64,000 nt of DNA from Halobacillus litoralis (GTDB lineage Bacteria; Bacillota; Bacilli; Bacillales; Halobacillaceae), in assembly GCF_004101865.1 (NCBI RefSeq), contig NZ_CP026118.1, positions 3,799,001-3,863,000 on the forward strand, given 5' to 3'. The position numbers and the translations under genes are program-made. The notes below the pieces were generated by a model that had not been told where the DNA came from, made no database searches, and was given only the letters and a program-made list of their open reading frames with translations. Below are positions 55,592 through 64,000 of the stretch, one piece after another (positions within the stretch are counted from its first letter, which is position 1; each line of letters starts with the position of its first letter).

Positions 55592-58165
55592 ATGCAGACA
55601 ACTACCTCCGTGGATGTTCATACAAAAATAAATGTGGAACGATTGAATGCTGATATTCGTCAGTTTTCACAAGTACATGAAATTACAGACTCCATGTCTA
55701 TTACACACAAAGGTGTGTCGCGACTAGTCATGCTTGATCGTTATGCGTTTAAGGATACAGAAAAGCTTACATTATCGGAAGGGGATTTTGTTGTTCTGAC
55801 AGTTAAGGACGACCCTAAATTCCCGGCTCGAGGCTTTGGATTTATTCACTCCATCGATTGGGATACACATGAAGCGATCGTACGAGTCGAGAATGAATTT
55901 TTGAATGTACTTGACCATGAAGAAGAGCGTGAAACCGGGCTGATTCGAAGGAATCTGGATACGATCGACAAGCCTCTGGAAGTATACTACGAACAGATTG
56001 CGTTAAGAAACGCAACAGGGCTGGCAGAAGTAGAAACAAATCCCCGGAAAAAGAGTCAAAGCTTTCAAGAATTTTATGAAGAACTTTCAGATCTTAACTT
56101 CATCCCGGCTGGCCGTGTATTATACGGAGCAGGGTCCCAAACGGATGTCACTTATTTCAACTGTTATGTGATGCCATACATTCAAGATTCACGGGAAGGG
56201 ATTTCGGATCACCGCAAGCAAGTGATGGAAATTATGTCGCGGGGTGGAGGAGTTGGAACAAATGGTTCTACGCTTCGTCCAAGAAACACATTGGCTCGCG
56301 GGGTGAATGGAAAATCTTCTGGCTCCGTCTCCTGGTTGGATGATATAGCTAAACTCACGCATCTGGTCGAGCAAGGCGGGTCAAGACGCGGAGCACAAAT
56401 GATCATGTTAGCTGATTGGCATCCAGATATCCTCGAATTCATCATTTCTAAAATGCAGAACCCGAGGATCCTTCGATTTTTGATTGAAAATACAGAAGAT
56501 GAACAAATAAAACAACTTGCTAAGGACAGGCTTAAATTTACGCCGCTGACTGATACAGAAAAGGATTTGTATCAAAGTGTTGTGAATTATAAACATATTC
56601 AAGGGCAGGGTGGTTTTACAGATAAGAGCATTCAGGAAGCTGAAGAGAAACTTCAAACAGGCGGCACATATTCCGTTCATAATTCAGAGTTTCTGACTGG
56701 GGCGAACATTTCTGTCTGTATTACAAAAGAATTCATGGATGCGGTAGAAAATGGCGCAACATATCAGCTGCGTTTCCCGGATGTTGAAAATTACACAGCA
56801 GATGAAATGACGACGTATAACGCCGAATGGCACAACAGCGGGGATGTCCGTGAGTGGGAAGAGCGTGGTTTCGGTATTCGTACCTATCGTACAGTCCAGG
56901 CGGAAGAGCTTTGGAATCTGATCAATATTTGTGCGACATACTCTGCTGAGCCTGGGATCTTCTTTATTGATAACGCCAATGAAAAAACAAATGCTACAGC
57001 ATACGGCCAAAAAGTCGTAGCAACAAACCCGTGTGGAGAGCAGCCTCTCGCGCCGTTTTCCGTTTGTAACTTAGCAGCTGTAAACCTGGCCAGCGTTGCT
57101 GATAAGGAAAACAAACAGGTTGATTTCTCCAAGCTTAAGCAAACCGTTGAACGGGGAGTGCGTATGCAGGATAATGTGATCGATGCTACCCCGTATTTCC
57201 TGGAAGAAAACAAAGTCCAAGCACTTGGTGAACGCCGCATAGGTCTTGGGGTTATGGGGCTGCATGACTTATTGATCTACTGTGAAACTGTCTATGGTTC
57301 AGAAGAAGGCAATAAGTTGGTAGATGAGATTTTTGAAACAATTGCAACGACTGCCTATCGTGCTTCAATCGACCTTGCTAAAGAAAAAGGAAGCTTCCCT
57401 TTCTTAGTTGGTGGTACAGATGCGGAGACGAAAAAACTTCGTGAACGCTTTATAGAAACAGGTTACATGAAGACGATGCCGCAGGATATCCGAGATGGTG
57501 TACTGGATTATGGTATTCGTAACTCCCACCTCCTCACTGTAGCTCCAACAGGAAGCACAGGTACAATGGTCGGAGTAAGCACAGGTCTTGAACCTTATTT
57601 CTCCTTCTCTTATTACCGTAGTGGACGTCTAGGGAAATTCATTGAAGTGAAAGCGGACATTTTACAAGAATACCTGGACCAGCACCCAGAACAGGATTCT
57701 GATGAGTTGCCGGAATGGTTCGTGACGGCGATGACGATGAGGCCGGAAGATCATGCTGATACTCAATGCATCATTCAACGATGGGTGGATAGCAGTATAT
57801 CCAAGACGGTGAATGCACCGAAAGGGTATACCGTGGAACAAGTTGAAAGTGTCTATCAACGCTTATATCGGGGTGGAGCCAAAGGTGGTACGGTCTACGT
57901 CGATGGCAGTCGCGACAGCCAAGTATTGTCCCTGAAAGCTGAGGAAAATGACTTTGATGGTGAACAGACGGAACTTTTTGAGGAAGAAGAGAATACTCCT
58001 CGCGTCGTCTTGATGGATACCATTCAGGAATTGGATAAGACTAATGTCACGATCGGTTCAGAAGTTGGCGATACATGCCCGGTTTGCCGCCAGGGGACCG
58101 TGGAAGATATCGGTGGCTGTAACACATGCACCAATTGTAACGCTCAGTTGAAATGTGGACTTTGA
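55592..58165 (+). CDS. nrdJ: B12-dependent (class II) ribonucleotide reductase
   Basis: Adenosylcobalamin-dependent reduction of ribonucleotides to deoxyribonucleotides. The 10-stranded barrel cysteines appear in FNCYVMP (near 190), and the radical cysteine in NPCGEQPL (near 481) with its glutamate. The phosphate-binding loop is VAPTGSTGTMVGVSTG (near 649-664). The C-terminal tail carries a CPVC...CNTCTNC zinc-ribbon-like and the redox pair ending LKCGL. Length is 857 aa. GGGAGAGATG-type site precedes ATG 55592. No activator gene is needed or present. Confidence 0.94.
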   Translation: MQTTTSVDVHTKINVERLNADIRQFSQVHEITDSMSITHKGVSRLVMLDRYAFKDTEKLTLSEGDFVVLTVKDDPKFPARGFGFIHSIDWDTHEAIVRVENEFLNVLDHEEERETGLIRRNLDTIDKPLEVYYEQIALRNATGLAEVETNPRKKSQSFQEFYEELSDLNFIPAGRVLYGAGSQTDVTYFNCYVMPYIQDSREGISDHRKQVMEIMSRGGGVGTNGSTLRPRNTLARGVNGKSSGSVSWLDDIAKLTHLVEQGGSRRGAQMIMLADWHPDILEFIISKMQNPRILRFLIENTEDEQIKQLAKDRLKFTPLTDTEKDLYQSVVNYKHIQGQGGFTDKSIQEAEEKLQTGGTYSVHNSEFLTGANISVCITKEFMDAVENGATYQLRFPDVENYTADEMTTYNAEWHNSGDVREWEERGFGIRTYRTVQAEELWNLINICATYSAEPGIFFIDNANEKTNATAYGQKVVATNPCGEQPLAPFSVCNLAAVNLASVADKENKQVDFSKLKQTVERGVRMQDNVIDATPYFLEENKVQALGERRIGLGVMGLHDLLIYCETVYGSEEGNKLVDEIFETIATTAYRASIDLAKEKGSFPFLVGGTDAETKKLRERFIETGYMKTMPQDIRDGVLDYGIRNSHLLTVAPTGSTGTMVGVSTGLEPYFSFSYYRSGRLGKFIEVKADILQEYLDQHPEQDSDELPEWFVTAMTMRPEDHADTQCIIQRWVDSSISKTVNAPKGYTVEQVESVYQRLYRGGAKGGTVYVDGSRDSQVLSLKAEENDFDGEQTELFEEEENTPRVVLMDTIQELDKTNVTIGSEVGDTCPVCRQGTVEDIGGCNTCTNCNAQLKCGL

Positions 58166-58173
58166 AATTTATC

Positions 58174-58214
58174 AAACACCAGATGAGGTCCAGCCTTGTC
58201 TGGTGTTTGTTTTC
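58174..58214 (+). terminator. Terminator after nrdJ
   Basis: AAACACCAGA pairs with TCTGGTGTTT around 15 nt, then GTTTTC. Confidence 0.8.
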
Positions 58215-58442
58215 TGATATTTATAGAAAATTTGAGGGAGTAAATTGGGAGATATCTTCTTCAATAAGTACGCAAGCTTATTCAAAGCGTGACCTTGCTT
58301 GTCACAAGGTGGAAACTAGTGTATCATTTTTATGGAAGAATGAGTCTTACTTAACATAGCTCTACGCCTTATGCTATGGAATCCTTAAGGCGCGAGCACA
58401 ATTGTTCAGCACCTACATATGACAGGTTATTGGGGGTTCAAC

Positions 58443-58874
58443 ATGCCAACACCAAGCATGGAAGATTATATTGAACAAATATATATTCTTATAGAAGATA
58501 AAGGATATGCACGGGTATCCGACATTGCTGAAAATCTCCAGGTGCATCCATCCTCTGTCACAAAAATGGTTCAGAAATTGGACCGTGATCAATATTTGAA
58601 TTATGAAAAGTATCGCGGTCTCATCCTAACACCAAAAGGGAAGAAAGTTGGTAAACGTCTTGTCTACCGCCACGAACTTCTCGAACAGTTTTTAGAAATT
58701 ATCGGGGTCGACCACGATAATATCTATGAAGATGTTGAAGGAATTGAACATCATATGAGCTGGAATTCTATTGATCGCATTGGCGATCTCGTCCAGTACT
58801 TTGATGAGAAACCGGATCGTGTGAATGCATTGCGCGATGTTCAGAAGAAAAATGAAGAACAGAATGAAGAGTGA
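58443..58874 (+). CDS. mntR: Manganese-responsive repressor MntR
   Basis: DtxR-family repressor of manganese uptake genes. Winged HTH in residues 1-70 (with [15 protein letters not shown]), dimerisation domain after 75. Metal ligands match B. subtilis MntR: D8, E11, H77, E99, E102 and H103 in [14 protein letters not shown] 58443 ([12 protein letters not shown]) is preferred; the open frame runs back to 58419. Length is 143 aa. Two small competing hairpins lie upstream (58292-58310 and 58365-58392), meaning unknown. Confidence 0.96.
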   Translation: MPTPSMEDYIEQIYILIEDKGYARVSDIAENLQVHPSSVTKMVQKLDRDQYLNYEKYRGLILTPKGKKVGKRLVYRHELLEQFLEIIGVDHDNIYEDVEGIEHHMSWNSIDRIGDLVQYFDEKPDRVNALRDVQKKNEEQNEE

Positions 58875-58882
58875 AAAACAGG

Positions 58883-58912
58883 CGCATGGATCTCCATGCG
58901 TCTTTTATTTTT
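58883..58912 (+). terminator. Terminator after mntR
   Basis: CGCATGGA pairs with TCCATGCG around TC, followed by TCTTTTATTTTT. Confidence 0.85.
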
Positions 58913-58988
58913 CAAATTTCTTCTTGTGGCTTGCCGTTCTAATTCTTTTATCTTGCGTTTATAATGGAATAAAGTGGGGTGAATCAGG

Positions 58989-59876
58989 ATGAAAGTGGAC
59001 GGTGTTTTTTCCGGAGGTGGTGTCAAAGCCCTTGCCTTTATCGGTGCTCTGGAGGAGTTGGAAAGTCAGGGTTATTCATTCCATCGAGTGGCGGGTACTT
59101 CGGCTGGTGCGATTCTTGCCAGTCTGACTGCAGCCGGTTATTCCGCAACAGAGATCAAAGAGAGATTGAAAAGCTTGTCGTTTGAAGAACTCGTCGATGT
59201 TCCGATCACGGATCGACTTTTTCCATTTATGAAGTGGCTGCTCTTATATTTTCGTATGGGTTTGTACAAAGGTAATCAATTAGAATTCTTGTTGGAAGAG
59301 TGGTTAGAAGAAAAAGGTGTCCGCACGTTCGCAGATATCCCTCAAGGCTCATTGAAAGTCATATGTTCTGATTTGACCCTTGGAAGGATCGTTGTTCTCC
59401 CTGATGATTTGAAAAAGGTATATGGCATTGAACCTGCCACTTTTTCTGTCGCAAAAGCGGTCCGAATGAGTTCAGGGCTTCCTTATTTTTTCATCCCCGT
59501 AAAAATCCATGGCAAAAGAGGGAAGTCTGTCATAGTAGATGGAGGAGTGTTAAGTAATTTTCCACTTTGGATATGGGAAAAGAAAGAGGGATGTAGAACA
59601 CGGCCCATAATTGGAATGAAATTGAGTGATGAACCTGATAAATTACCGGAGCAGAAAATCCAGAACGCGATTCAAATGTTTCATGCCTTGTTCAAAACGA
59701 TGCAGCAAGCTCATGATGCCCGCTATATATCCAGATCCATGAGTAAAGACATTATTTTCATTCCTGTAAATACGATTGAGACGACGGATTTCGATATGAG
59801 TGAGGAAGAAAAAGAAGCATTGATGAATCTTGGGCACGAGCATGCAAGGGAATTTTTGAAACGGTGGAGCAGATAA
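58989..59876 (+). CDS. yqhO: Patatin-like phospholipase (YqhO)
   Basis: Serine acyl hydrolase of the bacterial patatin family. The oxyanion hole is GVFSGGGVKALAFIGAL (residues 5-21), the nucleophile elbow is GTSAGA (near 36-41), and the dyad Asp is in VDGGVLSNFPLW (near 184). Length is 295 aa. It follows mntR with a terminator in between and is monocistronic. Substrate not known. Confidence 0.92.
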   Translation: MKVDGVFSGGGVKALAFIGALEELESQGYSFHRVAGTSAGAILASLTAAGYSATEIKERLKSLSFEELVDVPITDRLFPFMKWLLLYFRMGLYKGNQLEFLLEEWLEEKGVRTFADIPQGSLKVICSDLTLGRIVVLPDDLKKVYGIEPATFSVAKAVRMSSGLPYFFIPVKIHGKRGKSVIVDGGVLSNFPLWIWEKKEGCRTRPIIGMKLSDEPDKLPEQKIQNAIQMFHALFKTMQQAHDARYISRSMSKDIIFIPVNTIETTDFDMSEEEKEALMNLGHEHAREFLKRWSR

Positions 59877-59890
59877 CTTTCTAAACGATA

Positions 59891-59926
59891 AAAAATCGAG
59901 TCACTTAAAAAGTGGCTCGATTTTTA
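59891..59926. terminator. Bidirectional terminator after yqhO and yqhP
   Basis: AAAAATCGAG-TCACTT pairs with AAGTGG-CTCGATTTTT; the stop of the converging yqhP gene lies inside. Confidence 0.85.
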
Positions 59927-60312
59927 TCTTTGCTTTTATTTCCTTCAATGACACGTAATTGTGGCGTGTTCGTTCTTTTGCGTTTTTTCTTGCTGAATGG
60001 AGAAGATTTGGCTGGTGTTTTAGCTGCGTTGGTCTTTTTAACTGGCGGACTCGGTTGTTTATATTTTTGTTTAGACTGTTTTACCGCTTGTTTGTATTTC
60101 TTCATATCATTGCGGTTTCCGCCCGTTCCCCCTCCAAAACCGCGGTTGCGGAGGAAAAAGAAGTAAATTGCTCCATAAAGGAGGGCAGCAATTCCGATCA
60201 TCATAACAATCGATGTCAAGAAACTAGAAGTGTTTGTAAACAGTTGGATGGCAACGAAAAAGATGGCTAAACCGATCAATGTGTACATGACAGGAGTCAT
60301 CCATTTACGCAT
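59905..60312 (-). CDS. yqhP: SA1362-family membrane protein (YqhP)
   Basis: Two membrane segments in residues 8-52 are followed by an FFFLRNRGF motif, a Gly/Asn linker and a strongly basic C-terminal tail rich in Lys, Pro and Ser. Length is 135 aa. Conserved in Bacillales at this place; function unknown. GGAGG precedes the ATG on the minus strand. Confidence 0.85.
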   Translation of the reverse strand: MRKWMTPVMYTLIGLAIFFVAIQLFTNTSSFLTSIVMMIGIAALLYGAIYFFFLRNRGFGGGTGGNRNDMKKYKQAVKQSKQKYKQPSPPVKKTNAAKTPAKSSPFSKKKRKRTNTPQLRVIEGNKSKDKNRATF

Positions 60313-60659
60313 ATGATCATTCCTCCCTTCTAATGAATGTCACTTAGTGTATGGTTATTCATTATATACCCTTATTCGGACCATTATCATCATTTTCTAA
60401 GGATTGAATTCGTTTGTGTGTGTTATTTATGATTCTTTCCCTTTTGTATGAAAGTATGCAAAGATTGTTTTAATCTTGTTAAGATTCATAACCGATATTA
60501 ATAAACTTGTTCCTTCTCTGAGTTTTGTTTAAACACTAGAATATTTATTTGGGACTACATCTTTATTTTACCTCAAAATGGAAAGAATCACTAGTCTCAC
60601 TCTTGAAAAGAGCATGAAATAAATCGGGTTGGTTAAAATGAAGGTATGAGGTGATTGAG
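60313..60659. other. Divergent intergenic region between yqhP and yqhR
   Basis: 347 bp, AT-rich, with no gene. It contains AATCTT-GTT-AAGATT (60472-60486), an inverted repeat of unknown meaning. No confident promoter was found for yqhR. Confidence 0.4.
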
Positions 60660-61175
60660 ATGGCAGACAAGCCGAAACAACAGAGACAACAAGAGCCACA
60701 GCAAAGTGTTTTAGGAAAAGCTTTAGTGACAGGTTTTACGGCGGGTATCTTATGGAGCGGGTTAGGCGCAATTGCATATTATTTTCATTTCTCAGAGGTT
60801 TCAGCTGCTTCCTTCATTTTTCGTTCCTTCTGGCAGACGGACTGGACCGGGACTTGGCTGGCGGAGGTCTTAGCTATTCTTTTTGTTGGTTTACTCTCTC
60901 TGGGTAGTGCATTACTTTACTATTTTACACTGAAAAATAAAAATGGAATTTGGCCTGGTGTATTTTTCGGGCTTGCTCTATGGTCAATTGTGTATTTTGT
61001 GCTGACTCCTTTATTTCCAGCAATCCCTTCTTTTCTTGAATTGAATAGTGATACATGGGTCACGACAGGCTGTTTATTTATTTTATACGGTGTGTTTATC
61101 GGGTATTCCATTTCTTATGAATATCGAGAATTCAACGAGACTGCGAATTCTTATTCAAATGAAGGAAGAGTATGA
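60660..61175 (+). CDS. yqhR: YqhR membrane protein (FigP-like partner of SpoVAF)
   Basis: 171 aa with four membrane segments after a Gln-rich N-terminus (KPKQQRQQEPQQS). The segments begin at LVTGFTAGILWSGL, WLAEVLAILFVGLLS, GVFFGLALWSIVYFVL and TGCLFILYGVFIGYS. In B. subtilis YqhR, named FigP, works with SpoVAF to amplify ion release in spore germination. ATG 60660 lies 7 nt after GAGGTGA. A SpoVAF-like gene occurs at 34357 in this window. Confidence 0.88.
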   Translation: MADKPKQQRQQEPQQSVLGKALVTGFTAGILWSGLGAIAYYFHFSEVSAASFIFRSFWQTDWTGTWLAEVLAILFVGLLSLGSALLYYFTLKNKNGIWPGVFFGLALWSIVYFVLTPLFPAIPSFLELNSDTWVTTGCLFILYGVFIGYSISYEYREFNETANSYSNEGRV

Positions 61176-61220
61176 TAAACTGAAAATGTATGACAATTTC
61201 GGAAATGGTGGGATCGTCGA

Positions 61221-61682
61221 ATGGGGAAAAAACGACTTTTCTTGATTAACGGACCAAATTTGAACATGCTTGGCAAGAGGGAACCGGATACTTATGGTCA
61301 TGAAACCTTGGAGGATGTCACAAAAGTCGTCAAAGATACAGCATGGGAACATGGGTATGAAGTGGAAGCCTTTCAATCGAACCATGAAGGTGACTTGGTA
61401 GATAAAGTGCAATTGGCAGAAGGGGAGGCTGCGGGTATTGTCATTAATCCAGCAGCTTATACCCACACCAGCATAGCGCTCCGGGATGCAGTCAGTGCTA
61501 TTAATCCACCAGTAGTAGAAATCCATATATCGAATGTCCATAATCGGGAAAGCTTTCGCCATACATCCATGTTGGCACCTGTGTGTGCAGGGCAAGTGGT
61601 CGGATTCGGAATTGATGGATACCGCCTGGCTACATTAGGGGTTATTCAAAAGATCGAAAGGGAAGGGAGAAATGATTCATGA
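61221..61682 (+). CDS. aroQ: 3-dehydroquinate dehydratase, type II
   Basis: Third shikimate-pathway step, dodecameric in the cytosol. The signature LINGPNLNMLGKREPDTYG includes the catalytic Arg and Tyr (near 19 and 24). HISNVHNRESFRHTSM contains the catalytic His region near 102. Length is 153 aa. The ribosome binding site is weak (GGTGGGA). The stop overlaps the next gene by 4 bp (ATGA). Confidence 0.95.
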   Translation: MGKKRLFLINGPNLNMLGKREPDTYGHETLEDVTKVVKDTAWEHGYEVEAFQSNHEGDLVDKVQLAEGEAAGIVINPAAYTHTSIALRDAVSAINPPVVEIHISNVHNRESFRHTSMLAPVCAGQVVGFGIDGYRLATLGVIQKIEREGRNDS

Positions 61683-62740
61683 GTAAGCTTGTTAGTTTGC
61701 GAAAAAAGATAGCTTCAGAAAAATTAGATGGTTTGTTGATTATGAGCGCGAAGAACAGACGTTACATCTCAGGATTTTCAGGCTCTTCGGGAGCAGTGTT
61801 GATCACAAAGGATGAGGCAATCCTGATCACTGACTTCCGTTACACTGAACAAGCCAGCGAGCAGGCGAATGAATTCAGTGTCATTGAACACAAGACTCCT
61901 ATGCCGAAAGCAGTGGCAGCTAAAGTAGAAGAGCTTGGTTTGGGCAAAATAGGATTTGAAAAGGACCATGTTACATACAGTCTTTTCGAGCAATATAATG
62001 AAGCATTAGCAGCAGAACTGATTCCGACGTCGGGTATCGTAGAAAAATTACGCTTGATTAAGACGGATGAGGAGATTAGTATATTAAAGGATGCTGTTAA
62101 GATTGCAGGTGATGCCTTTGAACATATTCTCGGCTACATAAAACCTGGTGTCAGAGAAATCGATGTTTCTAACGAGTTGGAATTCTTCATGCGAAAGCAG
62201 GGAGCGACTTCCTCTAGTTTTGATATCATTGTTGCTTCTGGATACCGCTCTGCATTACCGCACGGAGTAGCATCTGAAAAACAAATCCAGTCAGGTGAGT
62301 TAGTCACGCTTGATTTCGGCGCGCTATATAAAGGATATTGTTCAGACATAACGCGAACTATAGCCGTAGGTGAAATCAACGATCAGTTGAAAGAAATCTA
62401 TGATACTGTTTTACAGGCGCAATTGAAAGGTATGGAAGGAATAAAAGCAGGAATTACTGGCAAAGAAGCCGATGCATTGACGCGTGATTATATCAAGGAG
62501 AAAGGGTATGGCGAATATTTCGGTCATTCAACAGGACATGGATTGGGTCTGGATGTTCATGAAGGTCCAGGTTTATCTTTCCGTTCAGATCAAGTCCTCG
62601 AGCAAGGTATGGTTGTCACAGTCGAACCGGGAATTTATGTTCCGAATGTAGGCGGCTGCCGCATTGAAGATGATACGATTGTCACGAAGTCAGGCAATGA
62701 GCGTTTGAGTCACTCTTCAAAAGAATTGATCACGTTGTAA
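61679..62740 (+). CDS. yqhT: M24 family metallopeptidase, Xaa-Pro type (YqhT)
   Basis: Creatinase/prolidase-like N-domain and a C-terminal pita-bread domain with the five metal ligands: Asp in [16 protein letters not shown] (two), His in [16 protein letters not shown], Glu in VVTVEPGIY and Glu in CRIEDDTIV. Probably an aminopeptidase on Xaa-Pro peptides. Length is 353 aa. Cotranslated with aroQ and followed by efp 19 bp later. Confidence 0.92.
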   Translation: MSKLVSLRKKIASEKLDGLLIMSAKNRRYISGFSGSSGAVLITKDEAILITDFRYTEQASEQANEFSVIEHKTPMPKAVAAKVEELGLGKIGFEKDHVTYSLFEQYNEALAAELIPTSGIVEKLRLIKTDEEISILKDAVKIAGDAFEHILGYIKPGVREIDVSNELEFFMRKQGATSSSFDIIVASGYRSALPHGVASEKQIQSGELVTLDFGALYKGYCSDITRTIAVGEINDQLKEIYDTVLQAQLKGMEGIKAGITGKEADALTRDYIKEKGYGEYFGHSTGHGLGLDVHEGPGLSFRSDQVLEQGMVVTVEPGIYVPNVGGCRIEDDTIVTKSGNERLSHSSKELITL

Positions 62741-62759
62741 TTTTAAAGGAGGAACAAAG

Positions 62760-63317
62760 ATGATTTCAGTGAACGATTTTCGTACAGGTTTGACAATAGA
62801 AGTAGAAGGGGATATTTGGCAGGTCATGGATTTCCAACATGTTAAGCCAGGTAAAGGGGCGGCGTTCGTCCGTTCAAAACTTCGTAACCTCCGTAATGGC
62901 AATATCCAGGAAAAAACGTTTCGCGGCGGTGAAAAAGTGGAGCGTGCCCACATTGAAAACCGTAAAATGCAATATTTATATGCAAACGGCGATATGCATG
63001 CATTCATGGACACGGAAACATACGAACAAGTTGAAATTCCTACAGCTACGATTGAAGAGCAGCTGAACTACTTGAAAGAGAATATGGAAGTGCAAATCCA
63101 GTCTTATCAGAGTGAAACCATCGGTGTAGAACTTCCGAAAAACGTTGAACTTGAAGTGACAGAAACTGAGCCGGGAATCAAAGGAGATACAGCAAGCGGT
63201 GGTACAAAACCAGCGACGCTTGAAACAGGCTTGACTGTACAAGTTCCTTTCTTCATTAATGAAGGAGAGAAATTATTGATCAGTACAACAGATGGAAAAT
63301 ATGTTTCACGCGCCTAA
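62760..63317 (+). CDS. efp: Translation elongation factor P
   Basis: Relieves ribosome stalling at polyproline. KOW-like N-domain with K32 in [10 protein letters not shown] at the tip loop, the site that is modified (5-aminopentanol in B. subtilis). Two OB domains follow, ending with [10 protein letters not shown]. Length is 185 aa. AAAGGAGGA precedes ATG 62760. The yqhT-efp pair is widely conserved. Confidence 0.98.
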   Translation: MISVNDFRTGLTIEVEGDIWQVMDFQHVKPGKGAAFVRSKLRNLRNGNIQEKTFRGGEKVERAHIENRKMQYLYANGDMHAFMDTETYEQVEIPTATIEEQLNYLKENMEVQIQSYQSETIGVELPKNVELEVTETEPGIKGDTASGGTKPATLETGLTVQVPFFINEGEKLLISTTDGKYVSRA

Positions 63318-63328
63318 GCGTGGATGAT

Positions 63329-63373
63329 AAAAAGAGAGCTTGCCCTGCATATGCAGGGCAAGCTCTCTTTTTA
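63329..63373 (+). terminator. Terminator after efp
   Basis: A fully palindromic 44-nt hairpin centred on CATATG: AAAAAGAGAGCTTGCCC left and its complement right, ending in TTTTT. Confidence 0.93.
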
Positions 63374-63581
63374 TTGCTTTGGGATTTAAAAATAACTGGC
63401 TGTTTAATCAGGCTGATAAAAAATTTTCTGAAATTCTCCGAATATGTTCTTCTATTTTTGAATTTTTGATCATTGTAATTAGTAGGAAGCTTTTTATTTT
63501 GTTTTTCTATTCCGTCTCTATCATCTCCCATATGACTCACTTTGACTCTCTTAAATTCTTCTATTTTATATCATTCCATCT

Positions 63582-63610
63582 GTCATAAGCATGGAGTATA
63601 GACATACATA
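63582..63610 (+). promoter_or_regulatory. Sigma-E-like promoter of spoIIIAA
   Basis: GTCATAAG (63582-63589), 13 bp, CATACATA (63603-63610) resemble the mother-cell sigma-E consensus (GKCATATT, CATACAHT). It is 32 bp before the spoIIIAA start, which is sigma-E dependent in B. subtilis. Confidence 0.55.
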
Positions 63611-63641
63611 TGAAGTAAACCAATTAAAGGAGTAAGAGAGG

Positions 63642-64000
63642 ATGAAGGAGATTATCCGTTTGTTTCCATCACCTATCCAACATCTCTTAAAAAGCGAGGT
63701 CTGTTGGAAGAGTGTCCAGGAAATCCGCTTGCGAGTCGATCGTCCCATTGAGATCTTAGATTCTTCCCATCATCAAAAATTAAAGGGAACCCTGATGACC
63801 CCTGAAAATCTATCTTTTGTTCTAAACCAGATCAGTCAATTCTCACTCTATCGATTCAAAGACGAATTAAAAGAGGGGTTCATTACAATCGAAGGCGGTC
63901 ATAGAGTTGGTTTGGCTGGAAAAGCGAACACTCATCACAATGAAGTAGATACTTTGAAGCATATCTCTTTCATGAATATCCGAGTCGCTAAGGCTACAAG
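63642..64000 (+). CDS. spoIIIAA: Stage III sporulation protein AA, partial
   Basis: The first 119 residues are visible; the gene runs off the right edge. SpoIIIAA is a secretion-ATPase-like protein at the mother cell-forespore channel. Seen: MKEIIRLFPSP, EIRLRVDRPIEI, KEGFITIEGGHRVGLAGKA. AGAGAGG precedes ATG 63642. The ATPase core lies beyond the window. yqhV, found before spoIIIAA in B. subtilis, is not present here. Confidence 0.93.
   Translation, partial: MKEIIRLFPSPIQHLLKSEVCWKSVQEIRLRVDRPIEILDSSHHQKLKGTLMTPENLSFVLNQISQFSLYRFKDELKEGFITIEGGHRVGLAGKANTHHNEVDTLKHISFMNIRVAKAT

Noticed and set aside
63374..63581. yqhV homologue between efp and spoIIIAA
   Set aside because: Frames here are low-complexity and lack a start site; no membrane protein like YqhV can be read.

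Overview
The window is chromosomal DNA of a spore-forming, Gram-positive member of the Bacillaceae. Gene order largely follows the Bacillus subtilis segment from glyS/ccpN/dnaG/sigA through sodA, pst, glcK, comG, gcv, mntR and efp to spoIIIA. GC content is moderate, start sites carry strong AGGAGG-type ribosome binding sites, and TTG/GTG starts are common. Protein sequences and the mix of genes fit a halophilic or marine relative such as Halobacillus, but the genus is an inference. No prophage, insertion sequence, CRISPR array or replication origin was seen.

Layout. 1-8.4 kb: end of glyS, the carbon regulator ccpN, ppsR, a UPF0178 gene, the primase/sigma factor pair dnaG-sigA, a membrane protein, cytochrome c (cccA), trmK and a Nif3-family gene. 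8.6-16.2 kb: ispH and ispG (both ends of the late MEP isoprenoid pathway), the RNA helicase cshB, endonuclease IV (nfo), small conserved genes, a membrane-anchored transglycosylase and an NfeD gene. 16.2-19.3 kb: a Na/phosphate symporter, then a tRNA cluster (Met, His, Ile2, Ser, Phe). Just before tRNA-Phe lie two tandem ~185-bp units, each starting with the first 24 nt of tRNA-Phe. 19.4-28.3 kb: sodA, an MFS transporter, pbpA and the complete pstS-C-A-B-phoU phosphate operon behind a four-repeat Pho box. 28.3-43.2 kb: small envelope genes, rpmG (zinc-free L33), yqgN, ldh, the rhomboid protease gluP, a SpoVAF-like gene, yqgQ-glcK, an LTA synthase, a FetAB-type transporter and mgsR. 43.2-47.1 kb: the comGA-GG pilus operon on the minus strand. 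47.1-58.2 kb: aroK, yqzE, yqhG-yqhH, the glycine riboswitch with gcvT-gcvPA-gcvPB, a rhodanese and a B12-dependent ribonucleotide reductase under two NrdR boxes. 58.4-64 kb: mntR, a patatin lipase, yqhP, yqhR, aroQ, an M24 peptidase, efp and the start of spoIIIAA.

Regulation readable from sequence includes three promoters with the same ECF-sigma architecture (TGAAAC-17-CGTA/C), upstream of nfeD, pbpA and ltaS. These suggest a shared cell-envelope stress response. Other signals are a Pho box, NrdR boxes, a glycine riboswitch whose second aptamer has an eroded core, a sigma-E-like promoter for spoIIIAA and a possible sigma-B-like promoter for mgsR. Most transcription units end in strong hairpin terminators, many usable in both directions.

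Most of the window is ordinary, well-conserved core genome. The clearest anomaly is the tandem tRNA-Phe 5'-half repeat array at 18813-19183. Secondary curiosities are AT-rich interlocking inverted repeats ahead of the Na/phosphate symporter, a hairpin between the ribosome binding site and start of the UPF0178 gene, and a promoter-led uncharacterised leader before yqgN.
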